Of a DNA stretch of 64,000 bases, positions 36,360 through 47,135 are shown in pieces. The position numbers were made by a program, and so were the translations under genes. The DNA is from CAVQBJ01 sp963819075 (GTDB lineage: Bacteria; Actinomycetota; Thermoleophilia; Solirubrobacterales; Solirubrobacteraceae). The stretch covers positions 1,054,001 to 1,118,000 of the forward strand of contig CAWFUP010000002.1 of the NCBI GenBank assembly GCA_963819075.1, given 5' to 3'. The notes under the pieces were generated by a model that was given only the letters and a program-made list of their open reading frames with translations, did no database searches and was not told where the DNA came from. Every line of letters begins with the position of its first letter. Positions within the stretch are counted from its first letter, which is position 1.

Positions 36360-36437
36360 TCGTCGACCCTATTCCACTTCGCGCGGACGTGTTCGTCGTT
36401 GGGGTGACATATTCACACCTACGACGAACACCCCCCG

Positions 36438-36884
36438 TCACCCGGGCCGATCGCCGATCCAGTAGCGCGCGCCCGGCCCAAATCCCTTCGCGCGGTCGCC
36501 CGGATTAGCAAGCTCGCAGCGGTCGAGCGACAGGCATCCGCAGCCGATGCACTCGGTCAGGCCCGCCCTCAGCCGCACGAGCTCGGCGATGCGGTCGTCG
36601 ATGCGCGTCGTCCAGGCGCTCGACAGCCGCGCCCAGTCGCGACGCGTGGGCGCGCGACCGGGCGGAAGCTTGGCCAGCTCGGCGCCGATCTCCTCGAGCG
36701 AGAGCCCGACGCGCTGCGCGAACACGATAAAGGCGATTCGCCGCAGCACCGCCCGAGCGAAGCGCCGGTGCCCCGCACCGGCCCGCTCGGAGGCGATCAG
36801 CCCGCGCTCCTCGTAGAAGCGGAGCGCCGACGAGGCCACGCCGCTGCGGCGCGACACCTCGCTGATCGTGAGCAGCTCCGCCAT
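36438..36884 (-). CDS. soxR: Redox-sensing MerR-family regulator SoxR
   Basis: SoxR is a dimeric activator that senses redox-cycling compounds through a [2Fe-2S] cluster. The 148-residue protein has the MerR winged helix (LTISEVSRRSGVASSALRFYEERGLI), a dimerisation helix and the cluster motif ECIGCGCLSLDRC, which is exactly C-x2-C-x-C-x5-C. I chose ATG 36884; a TTG eight codons upstream is the alternative. It is divergent from the DUF5519-type gene, with a matching SoxR box between them. In actinobacteria SoxR usually controls a handful of redox or efflux genes, and this neighbour is the obvious candidate. Confidence 0.94.
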   Translation of the reverse strand: MAELLTISEVSRRSGVASSALRFYEERGLIASERAGAGHRRFARAVLRRIAFIVFAQRVGLSLEEIGAELAKLPPGRAPTRRDWARLSSAWTTRIDDRIAELVRLRAGLTECIGCGCLSLDRCELANPGDRAKGFGPGARYWIGDRPG

Positions 36885-36916
36885 CGCCGCGAACGAAAGC
36901 AGCCCCAACCCCTAAA

Positions 36917-36932
36917 TTCAAGCTTACTTGAA
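36917..36932. promoter_or_regulatory. SoxR box in the soxR / DUF5519 divergent promoter
   Basis: TTCAAG-CTTA-CTTGAA is a perfect 6+6 bp inverted repeat around a 4-bp centre. It closely matches the known SoxR operator core CTCAAG-TTAA-CTTGAG. It is 33 bp from the soxR ATG and 50 bp from the divergent ATG 36982. TTATAT immediately to its right could serve as a -10 box for the rightward gene, consistent with MerR-type operators placed within the promoter spacer. Confidence 0.85.
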
Positions 36933-36981
36933 CTTATATCGTGGGTCCCGAACAGACCGTCGAGACCGAAGGGAGCACGCG

Positions 36982-37332
36982 ATGACTGCGGTTCACACCG
37001 ACACGGCGAGCGAGCAGATCAAGCGGGAGGTGGGCGCGTGGCCGGGCGTCACCGCCGGCCCGGGCCGGCGCGGGGAGTACGCCTTCAAGGTCGGCCGTCA
37101 CGAGATCGGCCACCTCCACGGCGACCACGCCGCGCACTTCTTCTTCGCGCGCGAGCAGTGGAGCGCGCTGCACGAACAGGGGCGCATCGGCGAGCACCCG
37201 GTCTTCCCGGGCAAGGTTGGCCCCGCGTCTCGCCGGATCGCCGGCGACGACGACATCCGCGACGTCATCGCCCTGATGCGCCTCAATTACGACCGCTTCG
37301 CGGGTGCGCAGTCGGCGGCGGTTGGCGGGTAG
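36982..37332 (+). CDS. DUF5519/luciferase-domain small protein, putative SoxR target
   Basis: This is a 116-residue soluble protein with GAAGGGAG before ATG 36982. VGRHEIGHLHGDHAAHFFFAREQW and the later HPVFPGKVGPASRRI follow the DUF5519 (so-called luciferase domain) pattern, in which a compact fold carries conserved His/Asp residues. No catalytic role is established for the family. Its placement across a SoxR box from soxR suggests induction by redox-active compounds. The gene ends 5 bp from the converging ltrA stop. Confidence 0.7.
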   Translation: MTAVHTDTASEQIKREVGAWPGVTAGPGRRGEYAFKVGRHEIGHLHGDHAAHFFFAREQWSALHEQGRIGEHPVFPGKVGPASRRIAGDDDIRDVIALMRLNYDRFAGAQSAAVGG

Positions 37333-37337
37333 CTCGC

Positions 37338-38456
37338 TCAGGCGGCGGCCTCCCCGTGGGCGTCGCGCGCGGCGTCGATCGCGCATTCGGCGGCGAGCAC
37401 GGCGCACACGAGGGTGGCGACGGTCCAGGCCGGAAGCTGGGCGCTGACACCGAAGAGCGCGAGCAGCAGCACCGCCGCGACGACCTCTTCCAGGCTCAGG
37501 CGACCGGTGAGGCGCAGGCGCGAGGCGGCATGTCCGATGAGGTACAGCGCGACACCCCCGCACAGCGCGAGCCGTGCGGCATCGTGGAGCGGTGCGCCGA
37601 CGTCGGCGACGACACGCCTCGCGCCGACCGCGAAGACGATGATGCCGGCGACGAGCAGGAGATGCAGGTAGCTGTAGGCGTCCGACGCCACCAGCACCGG
37701 GTCCTCGTGCGCGCCGAGGCGCTCCTCGGCTTCCGCGGCGAAGCGCACGAAGTAGGTCCACCACAGCCCGATGGTGATGAGGGCGCCGAGGGTGACCCCG
37801 GCGACGATCGCCGCGCTGTCGTGGTGTCCGCTCGCCGCGGCGCCGATGGCGACGATCGACTCGCCGAGGCAGATGATGATGAACAGGCCGTAGCGCTCGG
37901 CGAAGTGCGCAACGGCGACGCGCTGCAGCCCGCGTAGACGCTTGCGCGTCAGCCAGCCCGGGCCGGCGTAGTCGATCGCCAGCGCCGCGACCCACAGGGC
38001 ATCGCGACGCCAGCCGTGCAGGAACGAGCCGGCGATCAGCAGTGCCATACCGATTGAGACGGTCAGCGTGAACCCGGCGATCGCCCGCCAGGCTGCGTGC
38101 CCGCGGCGCGACGCGTCGGCGTAGAGGCCGAGATGCAGCAGGCGCACGCCGGCGTAGGTGACCGCGAACAGCGTTGCCTCGCTCCCGAAGGCCTGCGGGA
38201 TCGCCAGGCCGGCGACGAGGATGAGGATCGTCGCGCACAGCAGGGCGACGCGCAGGGCATTCGTCTCCTCGTCCTCGGCGTTCGCGGCCCAGACGAACGC
38301 GGACCACGCCCACCACACGAGGGCGAGCACGAGCATCGATCGCCCGAGGCCCGCCCACGTCAGGTCGCGCGAGAGCAGGGTCGTGACCTGGGTGATCGCG
38401 AACACGAAGACGAGGTCCCAGAGCAGCTCGACGGGGCTGGTGCGGCGCTCAGGCAC
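37338..38456 (-). CDS. Low temperature requirement A (LtrA) family membrane protein
   Basis: This 372-residue polytopic membrane protein starts at GTG 38456. The N-terminal signature SPVELLWDLVFVFAITQVTTLL and the central HFAERYGLFIIICLGESIVAIG are diagnostic of LtrA, as is WWAWSAFVWAAN. About ten hydrophobic helices are present. The molecular role of LtrA is not established. Its start overlaps the hutI stop by 8 bp, making it the last gene of the histidine-utilisation operon. A transport-like link to that pathway is possible but not shown. Confidence 0.85.
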   Translation of the reverse strand: MPERRTSPVELLWDLVFVFAITQVTTLLSRDLTWAGLGRSMLVLALVWWAWSAFVWAANAEDEETNALRVALLCATILILVAGLAIPQAFGSEATLFAVTYAGVRLLHLGLYADASRRGHAAWRAIAGFTLTVSIGMALLIAGSFLHGWRRDALWVAALAIDYAGPGWLTRKRLRGLQRVAVAHFAERYGLFIIICLGESIVAIGAAASGHHDSAAIVAGVTLGALITIGLWWTYFVRFAAEAEERLGAHEDPVLVASDAYSYLHLLLVAGIIVFAVGARRVVADVGAPLHDAARLALCGGVALYLIGHAASRLRLTGRLSLEEVVAAVLLLALFGVSAQLPAWTVATLVCAVLAAECAIDAARDAHGEAAA

Positions 38457-39681
38457 GATCGCCTGGAGCGCATGGCGGTGGTTCGCGCCCCGCCGGCGGC
38501 AGCCGGTCGACGTCGCGCCAGGCGATCGCCCCGCCGCAGACGGTGGCTGCCACGATCGGAACGCCGACCCGGTAGACGAGGTGCGCGGGGGAGGGCGCGT
38601 CGAGCACGACCGCGTCGGCGCGCGCGCCCGGCGCGAGGCGACCGACGTCGTCGCGGCGCAGCGCGCGGGCCCCCCCGAGCGTGGCCGCCGCGAGCGCCTC
38701 CTCCACGGTCATGCCCATGTCCCGCACGGCAAGGGCCAGCGCGAGGCCGATGGCCGTCGAGTAGCTCGAGCCGGGATTCGCGTTCGTGGCCAGCGCCACC
38801 GAGACGCCGGCGTCGATCGCGCGGCGCGCGTCGGGGTAGGGCTGGCGGGTGCAGAAGTCGGTGAGCGGCAGGAAGGTGGCGATGGTGTCGCTGCCGGCGA
38901 GCGCGGCGAGGTCCTCGTCGGCGAGGTGGGTGCAGTGGTCGGCCGACGCGGCGCCCATCTCGACGGCCAGGCGCACGCCGTCGCCCGCGCGCAGCTGGTT
39001 GGCGTGCACGCGCAGGCCGAGGCCGGCCTCACCTCCGGCGGCGAGGACCGCGCGCGACTGCTCGGCGTCGAAGGCGCCCTCCTCGCAGAACACGTCGATC
39101 CAGCGCACGTGCTCACGGCAGGCGGCGAGCATCGGACCGCATACCAGCGCGACGTAGTCGTCGGCACGACCGTCGTACTCGGGCGCGACGACGTGCGCAC
39201 CGAGGAACGTCGCGTCGTTGCTGAGCTCGGCGGCGAGCGCGCACAGACGCGCCTCGCCCGCCACGTCGAGCGCGTAGCCCGACTTGATCTCGACGTGGGT
39301 GATCCCGGCGCGCAGCGCCTCGCGCCGGCGCTCCGCGGCGGCGGCCCGCAGCTCGCCGTCGCCGGTGGCGCGGGTCGCCGACACCGTCGAAAGGATCCCG
39401 CCCGCCCGGTACGGCGCTCCGGCCATGCGCGCGGCGAACTCCTCGGCGCGATCGCCGGCGAACACGAGGTGGGTGTGGCTATCGACGAAGCCGGGGATGA
39501 CGCAGCGCGCGGCGACGTCGAGGCGCTCGTCGGCGGCCGCGCCGCAGGCCTCGACGGCGAGCACGCCGCGCTCGGTGTCGAGCACGAGCGCAACATCGCG
39601 GCGCGTGCCGAGCGGACCGTCGCCGAGGGCGGGGTCGTTCGTGACCAGCAGGCCGATGTTGTCGAGGACGAGCGTGCTCAC
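38449..39681 (-). CDS. hutI: Imidazolonepropionase
   Basis: This is the third step of histidine degradation: 4-imidazolone-5-propanoate is hydrolysed to N-formimidoyl-L-glutamate. The 410 residues begin at GTG 39681 (STLVLDNIGLLVTNDP). Amidohydrolase metal ligands DSHTHLVF (H69, H71), the HVEIKSGYALD substrate segment, LRVHANQL and ADHCTHL are all present, along with the ALATNANPGSSY motif typical of HutI. It overlaps hutF by 4 bp (GTGA). Confidence 0.95.
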   Translation of the reverse strand: MSTLVLDNIGLLVTNDPALGDGPLGTRRDVALVLDTERGVLAVEACGAAADERLDVAARCVIPGFVDSHTHLVFAGDRAEEFAARMAGAPYRAGGILSTVSATRATGDGELRAAAAERRREALRAGITHVEIKSGYALDVAGEARLCALAAELSNDATFLGAHVVAPEYDGRADDYVALVCGPMLAACREHVRWIDVFCEEGAFDAEQSRAVLAAGGEAGLGLRVHANQLRAGDGVRLAVEMGAASADHCTHLADEDLAALAGSDTIATFLPLTDFCTRQPYPDARRAIDAGVSVALATNANPGSSYSTAIGLALALAVRDMGMTVEEALAAATLGGARALRRDDVGRLAPGARADAVVLDAPSPAHLVYRVGVPIVAATVCGGAIAWRDVDRLPPAGREPPPCAPGDRA

Positions 39682-41036
39682 CCGGTGACCGCGGCGATCG
39701 CCGCGCGCAGCTCCTCGGCGACCTCGAAGGCCACGTGGCGCCCCCCGCGCACGATCGCGCGTCCGCCGACGATCACGTCGCGCACATCGGCGGCCGTGGC
39801 CGCGAACACCGCGGCCGGGATCGCCGTCGTCGCGTCGCTGCCGGCCAAGCGCACGCCGTCGAGCGCGACGGTCGTGAAGTCGGCGAGCGCGCCGACAGCG
39901 AGACGCCCGCCCTCGGGCCAGCCGAGACACTCATAGCCGCCCTCGGTCGCGGCGCCGAGCAGCGCACCCGCGGTATGACGCCCGCGCCGACCGGTGGCCA
40001 GGCGCTCGTCGAGCTCGAGCGCGCGCGCCTCCTCGAAGGGGTCGATGACGGCCTGCGAGTCGCTGCCGAGCGCCAGTCGCGCTCCGGCGTCGCGCAGCTC
40101 ACCGGCCGGGCCGATGCCGTCGGCGAGGTCGCGCTCGGTCGTCGGGCATAGGCAGCAGGTCGCGCCGCTGCGTCCGAGCAGCTCGATGTCGGCGCCGGTC
40201 AGGTGGGTCGCGTGCACGGCGGTGAAGCGCGCCTGCAGCGCGCCCTCGCCGTGCAGGACCGCGGTCGGCGTGGCGCCGTAGGCGGCCGCGCAGACCTCGT
40301 TCTCGGCGGGCTGCTCGGAGACGTGGGCGTGCAGCGGAGCGTCGCGCGCGAGTGCCCACTTGCTGACGACCTGCGCGCTGTGCGGGTCGACGGCGCGCAC
40401 GCTGTGGATGGCCGCGCCGATGCGCGCGGTCTCGCTTCCGCGCAGGTCGCCCACCCGCTCGCGCCAGCCCTGCGCGCCGGCGTCGCAGAAGCGCAGCTGC
40501 ACCGGCGAGGCCGGCTCCTCGATGCCGCCGTGCAGGTAGCAGGTGTCGAGCAGGGTCAGGCGCACCCCGGCCGCGGCGGCGGCGTGCATGATCGCGTGAC
40601 CCATCTCGTTGGGGTCGTCATATGGCACGCCGTCGTGACCGCGGTGCAGGTAGTGGAACTCGCCGACCAGCGTGATGCCGGCGAGCGCCATCTCGGCGAA
40701 CGTGGCGAGCGCGAGGTCGCGATAGCGATCGGGGTCGAGCTTCCCGGCCAGCTCGTACATTCGATCGCGCCAGGTCCAGAACGAGCCGTGTCCGTCCTGC
40801 GTGCGCCCGCGCAGCGCGCGCTGGAAGGCGTGCGAATGCGCGTTGGCCATCCCCGGGAGCGTCAGGCCGGGCAGGCGCAGCGCGTCGGGGGGCGGCTCGG
40901 GGGCGGGTTCGACGGCCGCAAAGCGCCCGTCCTCGACGGTCAGCAGCACGCCGTCCTGCGCCGACTCGCCGCCGAGCCAGGCGAGCTCGCACCAGTAGCG
41001 CAGGGGCAGCACGGGCTCGGGCGGCTGGGGGCTCAT
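39678..41036 (-). CDS. hutF: Formimidoylglutamate deiminase
   Basis: HutF converts N-formimidoyl-L-glutamate to N-formyl-L-glutamate plus ammonia, which marks the five-step Pseudomonas-type branch of the hut pathway. The 452-residue protein has ANAHSHAFQRALRGR (H67, H69 metal ligands), the GEFHYLHRGHDG region, LHAHVSEQPAENE, VHATHL and LALGSDSQAVIDPFEEARALE; together these are typical of HutF. The next expected enzyme, N-formylglutamate deformylase (HutG), is not in the window. The stop region overlaps hutI by 4 bp, and its start overlaps the def stop by 4 bp. Confidence 0.94.
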   Translation of the reverse strand: MSPQPPEPVLPLRYWCELAWLGGESAQDGVLLTVEDGRFAAVEPAPEPPPDALRLPGLTLPGMANAHSHAFQRALRGRTQDGHGSFWTWRDRMYELAGKLDPDRYRDLALATFAEMALAGITLVGEFHYLHRGHDGVPYDDPNEMGHAIMHAAAAAGVRLTLLDTCYLHGGIEEPASPVQLRFCDAGAQGWRERVGDLRGSETARIGAAIHSVRAVDPHSAQVVSKWALARDAPLHAHVSEQPAENEVCAAAYGATPTAVLHGEGALQARFTAVHATHLTGADIELLGRSGATCCLCPTTERDLADGIGPAGELRDAGARLALGSDSQAVIDPFEEARALELDERLATGRRGRHTAGALLGAATEGGYECLGWPEGGRLAVGALADFTTVALDGVRLAGSDATTAIPAAVFAATAADVRDVIVGGRAIVRGGRHVAFEVAEELRAAIAAVTG

Positions 41037-41604
41037 GAGCCGACGCGCGCGACGAGCTCGCGGGCGCGCGCCACGAACGCGTCACGGTGGAAGCGCTCGA
41101 ATTGCTCCCAGGTCGTGAAGGTGCTCGGATCGCGTACGCGATCGAGGAACAGAGTGCCGTCGAGGTGGTCGACCTCGTGCTGGAAGGTTCCGGCGGTCAG
41201 GCCGCGGCGCACCTCTTCACAGCACTGCCCCTCGCGGTCGAGGTAGCTGACGCGGACGCTGATATGGCGATCGACGACGCCGCGCAGGCCGGGCACCGAC
41301 AGGCAACCCTCGTTGATGGGAAACGTCTCCTCGTCGATGCGGGTGATGAGGGGGTTGACCATCACGGTGAGCGGGATCGGCGGCTTGTACGGGTATCGCG
41401 GGTTGTCGTCGACCTCGATGACGGCGACGCGGCGCAGGTCGTCGACCTGGTTGGCGGCCAGGCCGGCGCCACCGGCGGCGCGCATCGTCTCGATCAGGTC
41501 GTCGATGAAGCGCTGGGTCTCCTCGGAGCGCAGTTCCTGAACCGACAGCTCGTGCGTGCGCTCGCGCAACGTCGGGTGCCCCACGCTGATGATCGGCAGG
41601 ACGG

Positions 41605-41608
<4 letters not shown>
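41033..41608 (-). CDS. def: Peptide deformylase-family protein embedded in the hut operon
   Basis: All three deformylase motifs are intact in the 191 residues: GAGLAANQ (47-54), EGCLS with metal Cys102, and QHEVDH (HExxH at 144-148). The start is GTG 41608, overlapping hutU by 4 bp; the stop overlaps hutF by 4 bp, so it is translated as part of the hut operon. A ribosomal processing enzyme is unexpected here. Because the HutF product is N-formylglutamate and no HutG is visible, this protein could instead remove the formyl group from that small molecule. That is inference; by sequence it is an ordinary deformylase. Confidence 0.9.
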
Positions 41609-43271
<1,663 letters not shown>

Positions 43272-43275
<4 letters not shown>

Positions 43276-44831
43276 GCGAGCGCTCCGATCGCCGCCCGTA
43301 CGCGCGTGAGCAGCTCGCCGGAGCCGATCAGGTGCTCGGCGGCGGCCAGATCGGGGGCGACGAAGCGATCGGTGCCCGGCGCGGCGACGACGGTGCGCAG
43401 CGCCGCGAGCGCGGCGCCGGTGCCGCGGCCGGGCACGAGCGGCGCGCGCAGGTCGAGACCGGCCCCCGCGGTGACCAGCTCGACGGCGAGGATGCAGCGC
43501 AGGGCGTCGAGGCTCGCGCGCAGCTTGCGCGCGGCGCCCCAGCCCATCGAGACGTGGTCCTCCTGCATCGCGCTCGTCGGCAGCGAGCCGACGCTGGCCG
43601 GCGCGGCGCGGCGGCGGTTCTCGGCCACGAGCGCGGCCTGCGTGTACTGGGCGATCATCAGGCCGCAGTCCACGCCCGGCTCGTTGGCCAGGAAGGGCGG
43701 CAGCCCGTGCGAGCGGGCCGCGTCGAGCAGGCGGTCGGTGCGCCGCTCGGCGATCGCGCCGACCTCGGCGACGGCGATGGCCAGGAAGTCGCAGGCGAAG
43801 GCGAGCGGGGCGCCGTGGAAGTTGCCGCACGACTCGACCCGCCCGTCGGGCAGGACCATCGGGTTGTCGATCGCGCTGGCCAGCTCGTAGGCGGCGACGG
43901 CGGTTGCGTGGGCGAGCGCGTCGCGGGCTGCGCCGGCGACCTGCGGCGCGCAGCGCAGCGAGTAGGCGTCCTGCACGCGGGGATCGTCCTCGCGGTGGCT
44001 GGCCACGATCGGCGAGCCGTCGAGAAGTGCCCGCAGGTTCGCCGCGCTGTCCTGCTGCCCGGGCTGGGGTCTGAGGGAAAGGAGATCCTCGGCGAAGGCG
44101 CGATCGGTGGCCAGCAGGGCCTCGACCGACATGGCTGCGGTGACGTCGGCGACCCGCAGCAGCGCGGCGAGGTCCTCGGCGGCCAGCACGAGCATCGCGA
44201 GCATCCCGTCGGTGCCGTTGATGAGCGCGAGGCCCTCCTTCGCCAGGAGGCGCAAGGGCTCGATCCCGGCGGCGTTCATTGCCGTGCGAGCCGGCAGCGG
44301 GTCGGGGTCCTCACCGACCATCAGCTCGCCCTCGCCGATGAGCGTGAGCGCGCAGTGCGCGAGTGGCGCGAGGTCGCCGCTCGCCCCGACCGAGCCGTAC
44401 TCGGGGACGACGGGGGTGAGGCCGGCGTTGAGCAGTGCGAGCATCGTCTCGGCCACGACCGGGCGCGCGCCGGACACGCCCATGGCCAGCGAGCGGGCGC
44501 GCAGGAACATCATCGCCCGCACGACCTCGCGCTCGATCGCCGGGCCGGCGCCCGCGGCGTGGGAGCGGACGAGCGAGCGCTGCAGATCGTCGCGACGCTC
44601 GGGCGCGATGCGGACCGAGGCCAGTGAGCCGAAGCCGGTGGAGATGCCGTAGACCGGGGTGGCCGCAGCGGCGAGCTCGGCGACGACGGTCGCGCTGGCG
44701 GTCATCGCGTCGCGGGCCTCGTCGCTGAGCGCGACGTGCGTCGGCTGGCGCGCGACGGCGATGACGTCGCGCGCGTCGGCGCCGTGCGCGCCGACGCGAA
44801 CCTCGGCGACTGCGGACTGGCTGGCGCTCAT
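43272..44831 (-). CDS. hutH: Histidine ammonia-lyase
   Basis: This is the first step of histidine degradation: L-histidine to trans-urocanate and ammonia. The 519 residues include the GSVGASGDLAPLAH loop, whose A150-S151-G152 cyclises to the MIO electrophile. YGISTGFGSL near residue 61 supplies the catalytic Tyr, and AMQEDHVSMG and QYTQAALVAENR are family motifs. It is first in hutH-hutU-def-hutF-hutI-ltrA. The ribosome site before ATG 44831 is weak. No hut repressor gene adjoins, so control is not visible. Confidence 0.96.
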
Positions 44832-44924
44832 CCTGCGGCCACCCTATTGGGCGGCGGGGCGGAGGAGTGCGGGTATTTCCTCAGCGTTGCTCGTCGATCA
44901 AGCGCATCATCGTGCTGCGGCGGG

Positions 44925-44940
44925 GACGGCCGTGGCCGTC
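44925..44940 (-). terminator. Hairpin at the end of the secreted-protein gene, before hutH
   Basis: GACGGCC-AC-GGCCGTC is a perfect 7-bp inverted repeat that touches the stop codon of the upstream minus-strand gene and precedes hutH by about 95 bp. A very short GC-rich stem without a U-tract could still pause or terminate transcription. It separates the upstream gene from the hut operon. Confidence 0.35.
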
Positions 44941-45724
44941 AGACGAGGTTGAACGCCGTGGCCAGCAGAAACGACTCGGTGATTTGAATCCCCTGGATCT
45001 CCCCAGTGACTTTTCGCCGGTTCTTCTTTGGCAGGTGCGCAAGCGGGATCGATGCTGCGGCCGGCGGCGGGATGAGCTGCACCGGCGCGTCGGTCGAGAT
45101 GGTGGCGGTCAGGGTGCCCTTGGGTGTCGTGCTGGCCATGGAGAGGAGTTGCCCGCTGGCGGCGATGTCGATGACAACCGGCTTTGCGCTTGGCGCCGGC
45201 AGCACCGAGAACGCGGTCGCAGGCTGTCCGCCGACGGTCGTGGGGCCGGTCTCGGTCACCGAGCTGGCCTTCTGCAGCAGCTTCGTGAGACCGGTTTGCA
45301 GTTCGCGGTCGAACACGCCCGCCGGGTCGGCATTCTGGGCCAGCTTCCGATCCGGCTTGTACACCCACTGACGGTTTCTGGTGAGCGTCTTCAGTCCGGG
45401 GATGGTGTCGTATTCCCGCCCGTCGACGAAGCGGCTGTCCGCGGCCTGGCCGGCGATGGTCAGCACCAGATCGCCGCCGTGCAGGGCATTGGAGGTCGTG
45501 AACGTCTCGGTCAGATCGTTCTGCGGATGCGCGGCATCCTGAAACTGCACGTGCGCGGTCATCTGCGCGGGCGCCAGCGATGTCGCTGCCGTGAGCAGCT
45601 GCTGCAGGTCGGGCGGCAGGCTCGCGGTCGGGACCGCTCGCGCCGGCGCTGCCGTTACCGCGGCGACCGCCAGGCCAATCGCGAGCGCGACGAGTCTCGG
45701 TTGGCAGCGCACGCGAGAGAGCAT
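44939..45724 (-). CDS. Secreted LppX/LolA-like protein
   Basis: The 261-residue protein starts at ATG 45724 with a Sec signal peptide (RLVALAIGLAVAAVTAAPARA) and no lipobox Cys. The mature part is beta-rich with paired hydrophobic strands: MTAHVQFQD, GGDLVLTIAGQ, REYDTIPGLKT, KPVVIDIAASGQLLSM and GTLTATISTDAPVQL. That layout recalls the LppX/LprG or LolA half-barrel that carries lipids. No firm family match can be claimed. It lies upstream of hutH on the same strand but separated by a hairpin, and it is divergent from the YcaQ-like gene. Confidence 0.6.
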   Translation of the reverse strand: MLSRVRCQPRLVALAIGLAVAAVTAAPARAVPTASLPPDLQQLLTAATSLAPAQMTAHVQFQDAAHPQNDLTETFTTSNALHGGDLVLTIAGQAADSRFVDGREYDTIPGLKTLTRNRQWVYKPDRKLAQNADPAGVFDRELQTGLTKLLQKASSVTETGPTTVGGQPATAFSVLPAPSAKPVVIDIAASGQLLSMASTTPKGTLTATISTDAPVQLIPPPAAASIPLAHLPKKNRRKVTGEIQGIQITESFLLATAFNLV

Positions 45725-45836
45725 CCTCGATCTCGCGGACGAGTGCGTTGCCGCCGTGTGTTTGCTTCGAACGGCGATCCGGCGGGAATCGGACGAAGGG
45801 ACGCTGCGGCGGCGGTCGAGTCGGCAAGATGGAGCG

Positions 45837-47135
45837 GTGTCTGCTCCTGTCCGCACCGACGTTGCTGGGCGCGCGCAGCGGATCTCGCCGGCGCTCGCGC
45901 GCCGGATCGTGATCGCCGCGCAGGGCCTCGGTGAGCGCCCCGATGGCGAGGTGACGATGCGCCATCTGCAGCGGCTCATCGATCGCCTCGGCGTCATCCA
46001 GATCGACTCGGTCAACGTGCTCGCGCGGGCGCACCTGCTGACGCTGTTCAGCCGGCTCGGTCCGTACGACGTCGGCCTGCTGCAACGCGCGACCACGCGA
46101 CGACCGCGGCGGTTGGTCGAGTACTGGGCGCACGAGGCGTCGTTCATCGCCCCGAGCACGCACCGGCTGCTGCGCTGGCGCATGGAGCTCGCCCATCGGG
46201 AGGCCTGGGGCGGGGTGCGGCGCGTGGCCGCGGAGCGGCCCGACCTCGTCGAGGCCGTGCTCGAGGAAATCGCCGCGCGCGGCCCGCTCACCGCCGCCGA
46301 CGTCGAGCGAGGGCTCGAGCTCGACCGGCCCGCCTCACGGAAGGATTGGGGCTGGAACTGGTCGGACGTCAAGCGCGCGGTCGCGTACCTGTTCTGGTCG
46401 GGCGACGTCAGCTCGGCGGGGCGCACGGCGCAGTTCGAGCGCCGCTACGACATACCCGAGCGGGTGCTGCCGCCGGAGGTCGCCGGTGCGCCGGACCCGC
46501 CCCCCGAGGACGCGGTGCGCGAGCTCGTGCGGATCGCCGGGCGGGCGCTGGGCATCGCTACCGAGCCCGGGCTGCGCGACTACTTCCGGCTGCGCCCGGA
46601 GCCCTCTCGGCGAGCGGTGGCGCAGCTCGTCGCCGAGGGCGAGCTCGTGCCCGTGCGCGTCGACGGTTGGCCACAGGAGGCCTACCTGCACCGCGAGGCG
46701 CGGCGGCCGCGGCGCGTGCACGCGCGGGCGCTGCTGGCGCCGTTCGACTCGCTTGTCTTCGACCGGGCGCGCACGGAGATGGTGTTCGATTTCGTCTACC
46801 GGATCGAGATCTACGTGCCGGCGGAGAAGCGTGTGCACGGGTACTACGTGCTGCCGTTCCTGCTGGGGGATCGGCTGGTGGGGCGCGTCGATCTGAAGGC
46901 GGATCGGGCGGCGGGCGTGCTGCGCGTGCGGGCGGCGTTTGCGGAGGCTGGGGCACCGCCGGAGACCGCGCGGGAGCTTGCGGAGGAGCTGGGGCTGATG
47001 GCGGGGTGGTTGGGGCTTGCGGGGGTCGCGGTGGATGCGGATGGGCGAGGGGAACTGGCGCGGGAGTTGGCGGCCGCGCTTGGGTCGGTTGGTCAGGTCG
47101 GCCCGCGGACGGCAGAGGCGTTGAGGCGGACGTAG
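45837..47135 (+). CDS. YcaQ-like winged-helix DNA glycosylase (interstrand crosslink repair family)
   Basis: The 432-residue HTH_42/YcaQ-type protein starts at GTG 45837. Key features are the ARRIVIAAQGLG helix, LGVIQIDSVNVLARAHLLTLFSRLG containing the Q-I-D catalytic motif of YcaQ/AlkX glycosylases, EYWAHEASFIAP, KRAVAYLFWSGDV and the LLAPFDSLVFDRAR...YRIEIYVP core. Such enzymes unhook DNA crosslinks and bulky N-alkyl adducts. The last ~80 codons are unusually G-rich on the coding strand compared with the rest of the gene. The 3' end overlaps the converging methyltransferase gene by 43 bp. Confidence 0.85.
   Translation: MSAPVRTDVAGRAQRISPALARRIVIAAQGLGERPDGEVTMRHLQRLIDRLGVIQIDSVNVLARAHLLTLFSRLGPYDVGLLQRATTRRPRRLVEYWAHEASFIAPSTHRLLRWRMELAHREAWGGVRRVAAERPDLVEAVLEEIAARGPLTAADVERGLELDRPASRKDWGWNWSDVKRAVAYLFWSGDVSSAGRTAQFERRYDIPERVLPPEVAGAPDPPPEDAVRELVRIAGRALGIATEPGLRDYFRLRPEPSRRAVAQLVAEGELVPVRVDGWPQEAYLHREARRPRRVHARALLAPFDSLVFDRARTEMVFDFVYRIEIYVPAEKRVHGYYVLPFLLGDRLVGRVDLKADRAAGVLRVRAAFAEAGAPPETARELAEELGLMAGWLGLAGVAVDADGRGELARELAAALGSVGQVGPRTAEALRRT

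Noticed and set aside
44841..44930. Histidine-type leader peptide before hutH
   Set aside because: A nine-codon frame is present on the hut strand but contains no histidine codons and no alternative hairpins, so attenuation is not supported.
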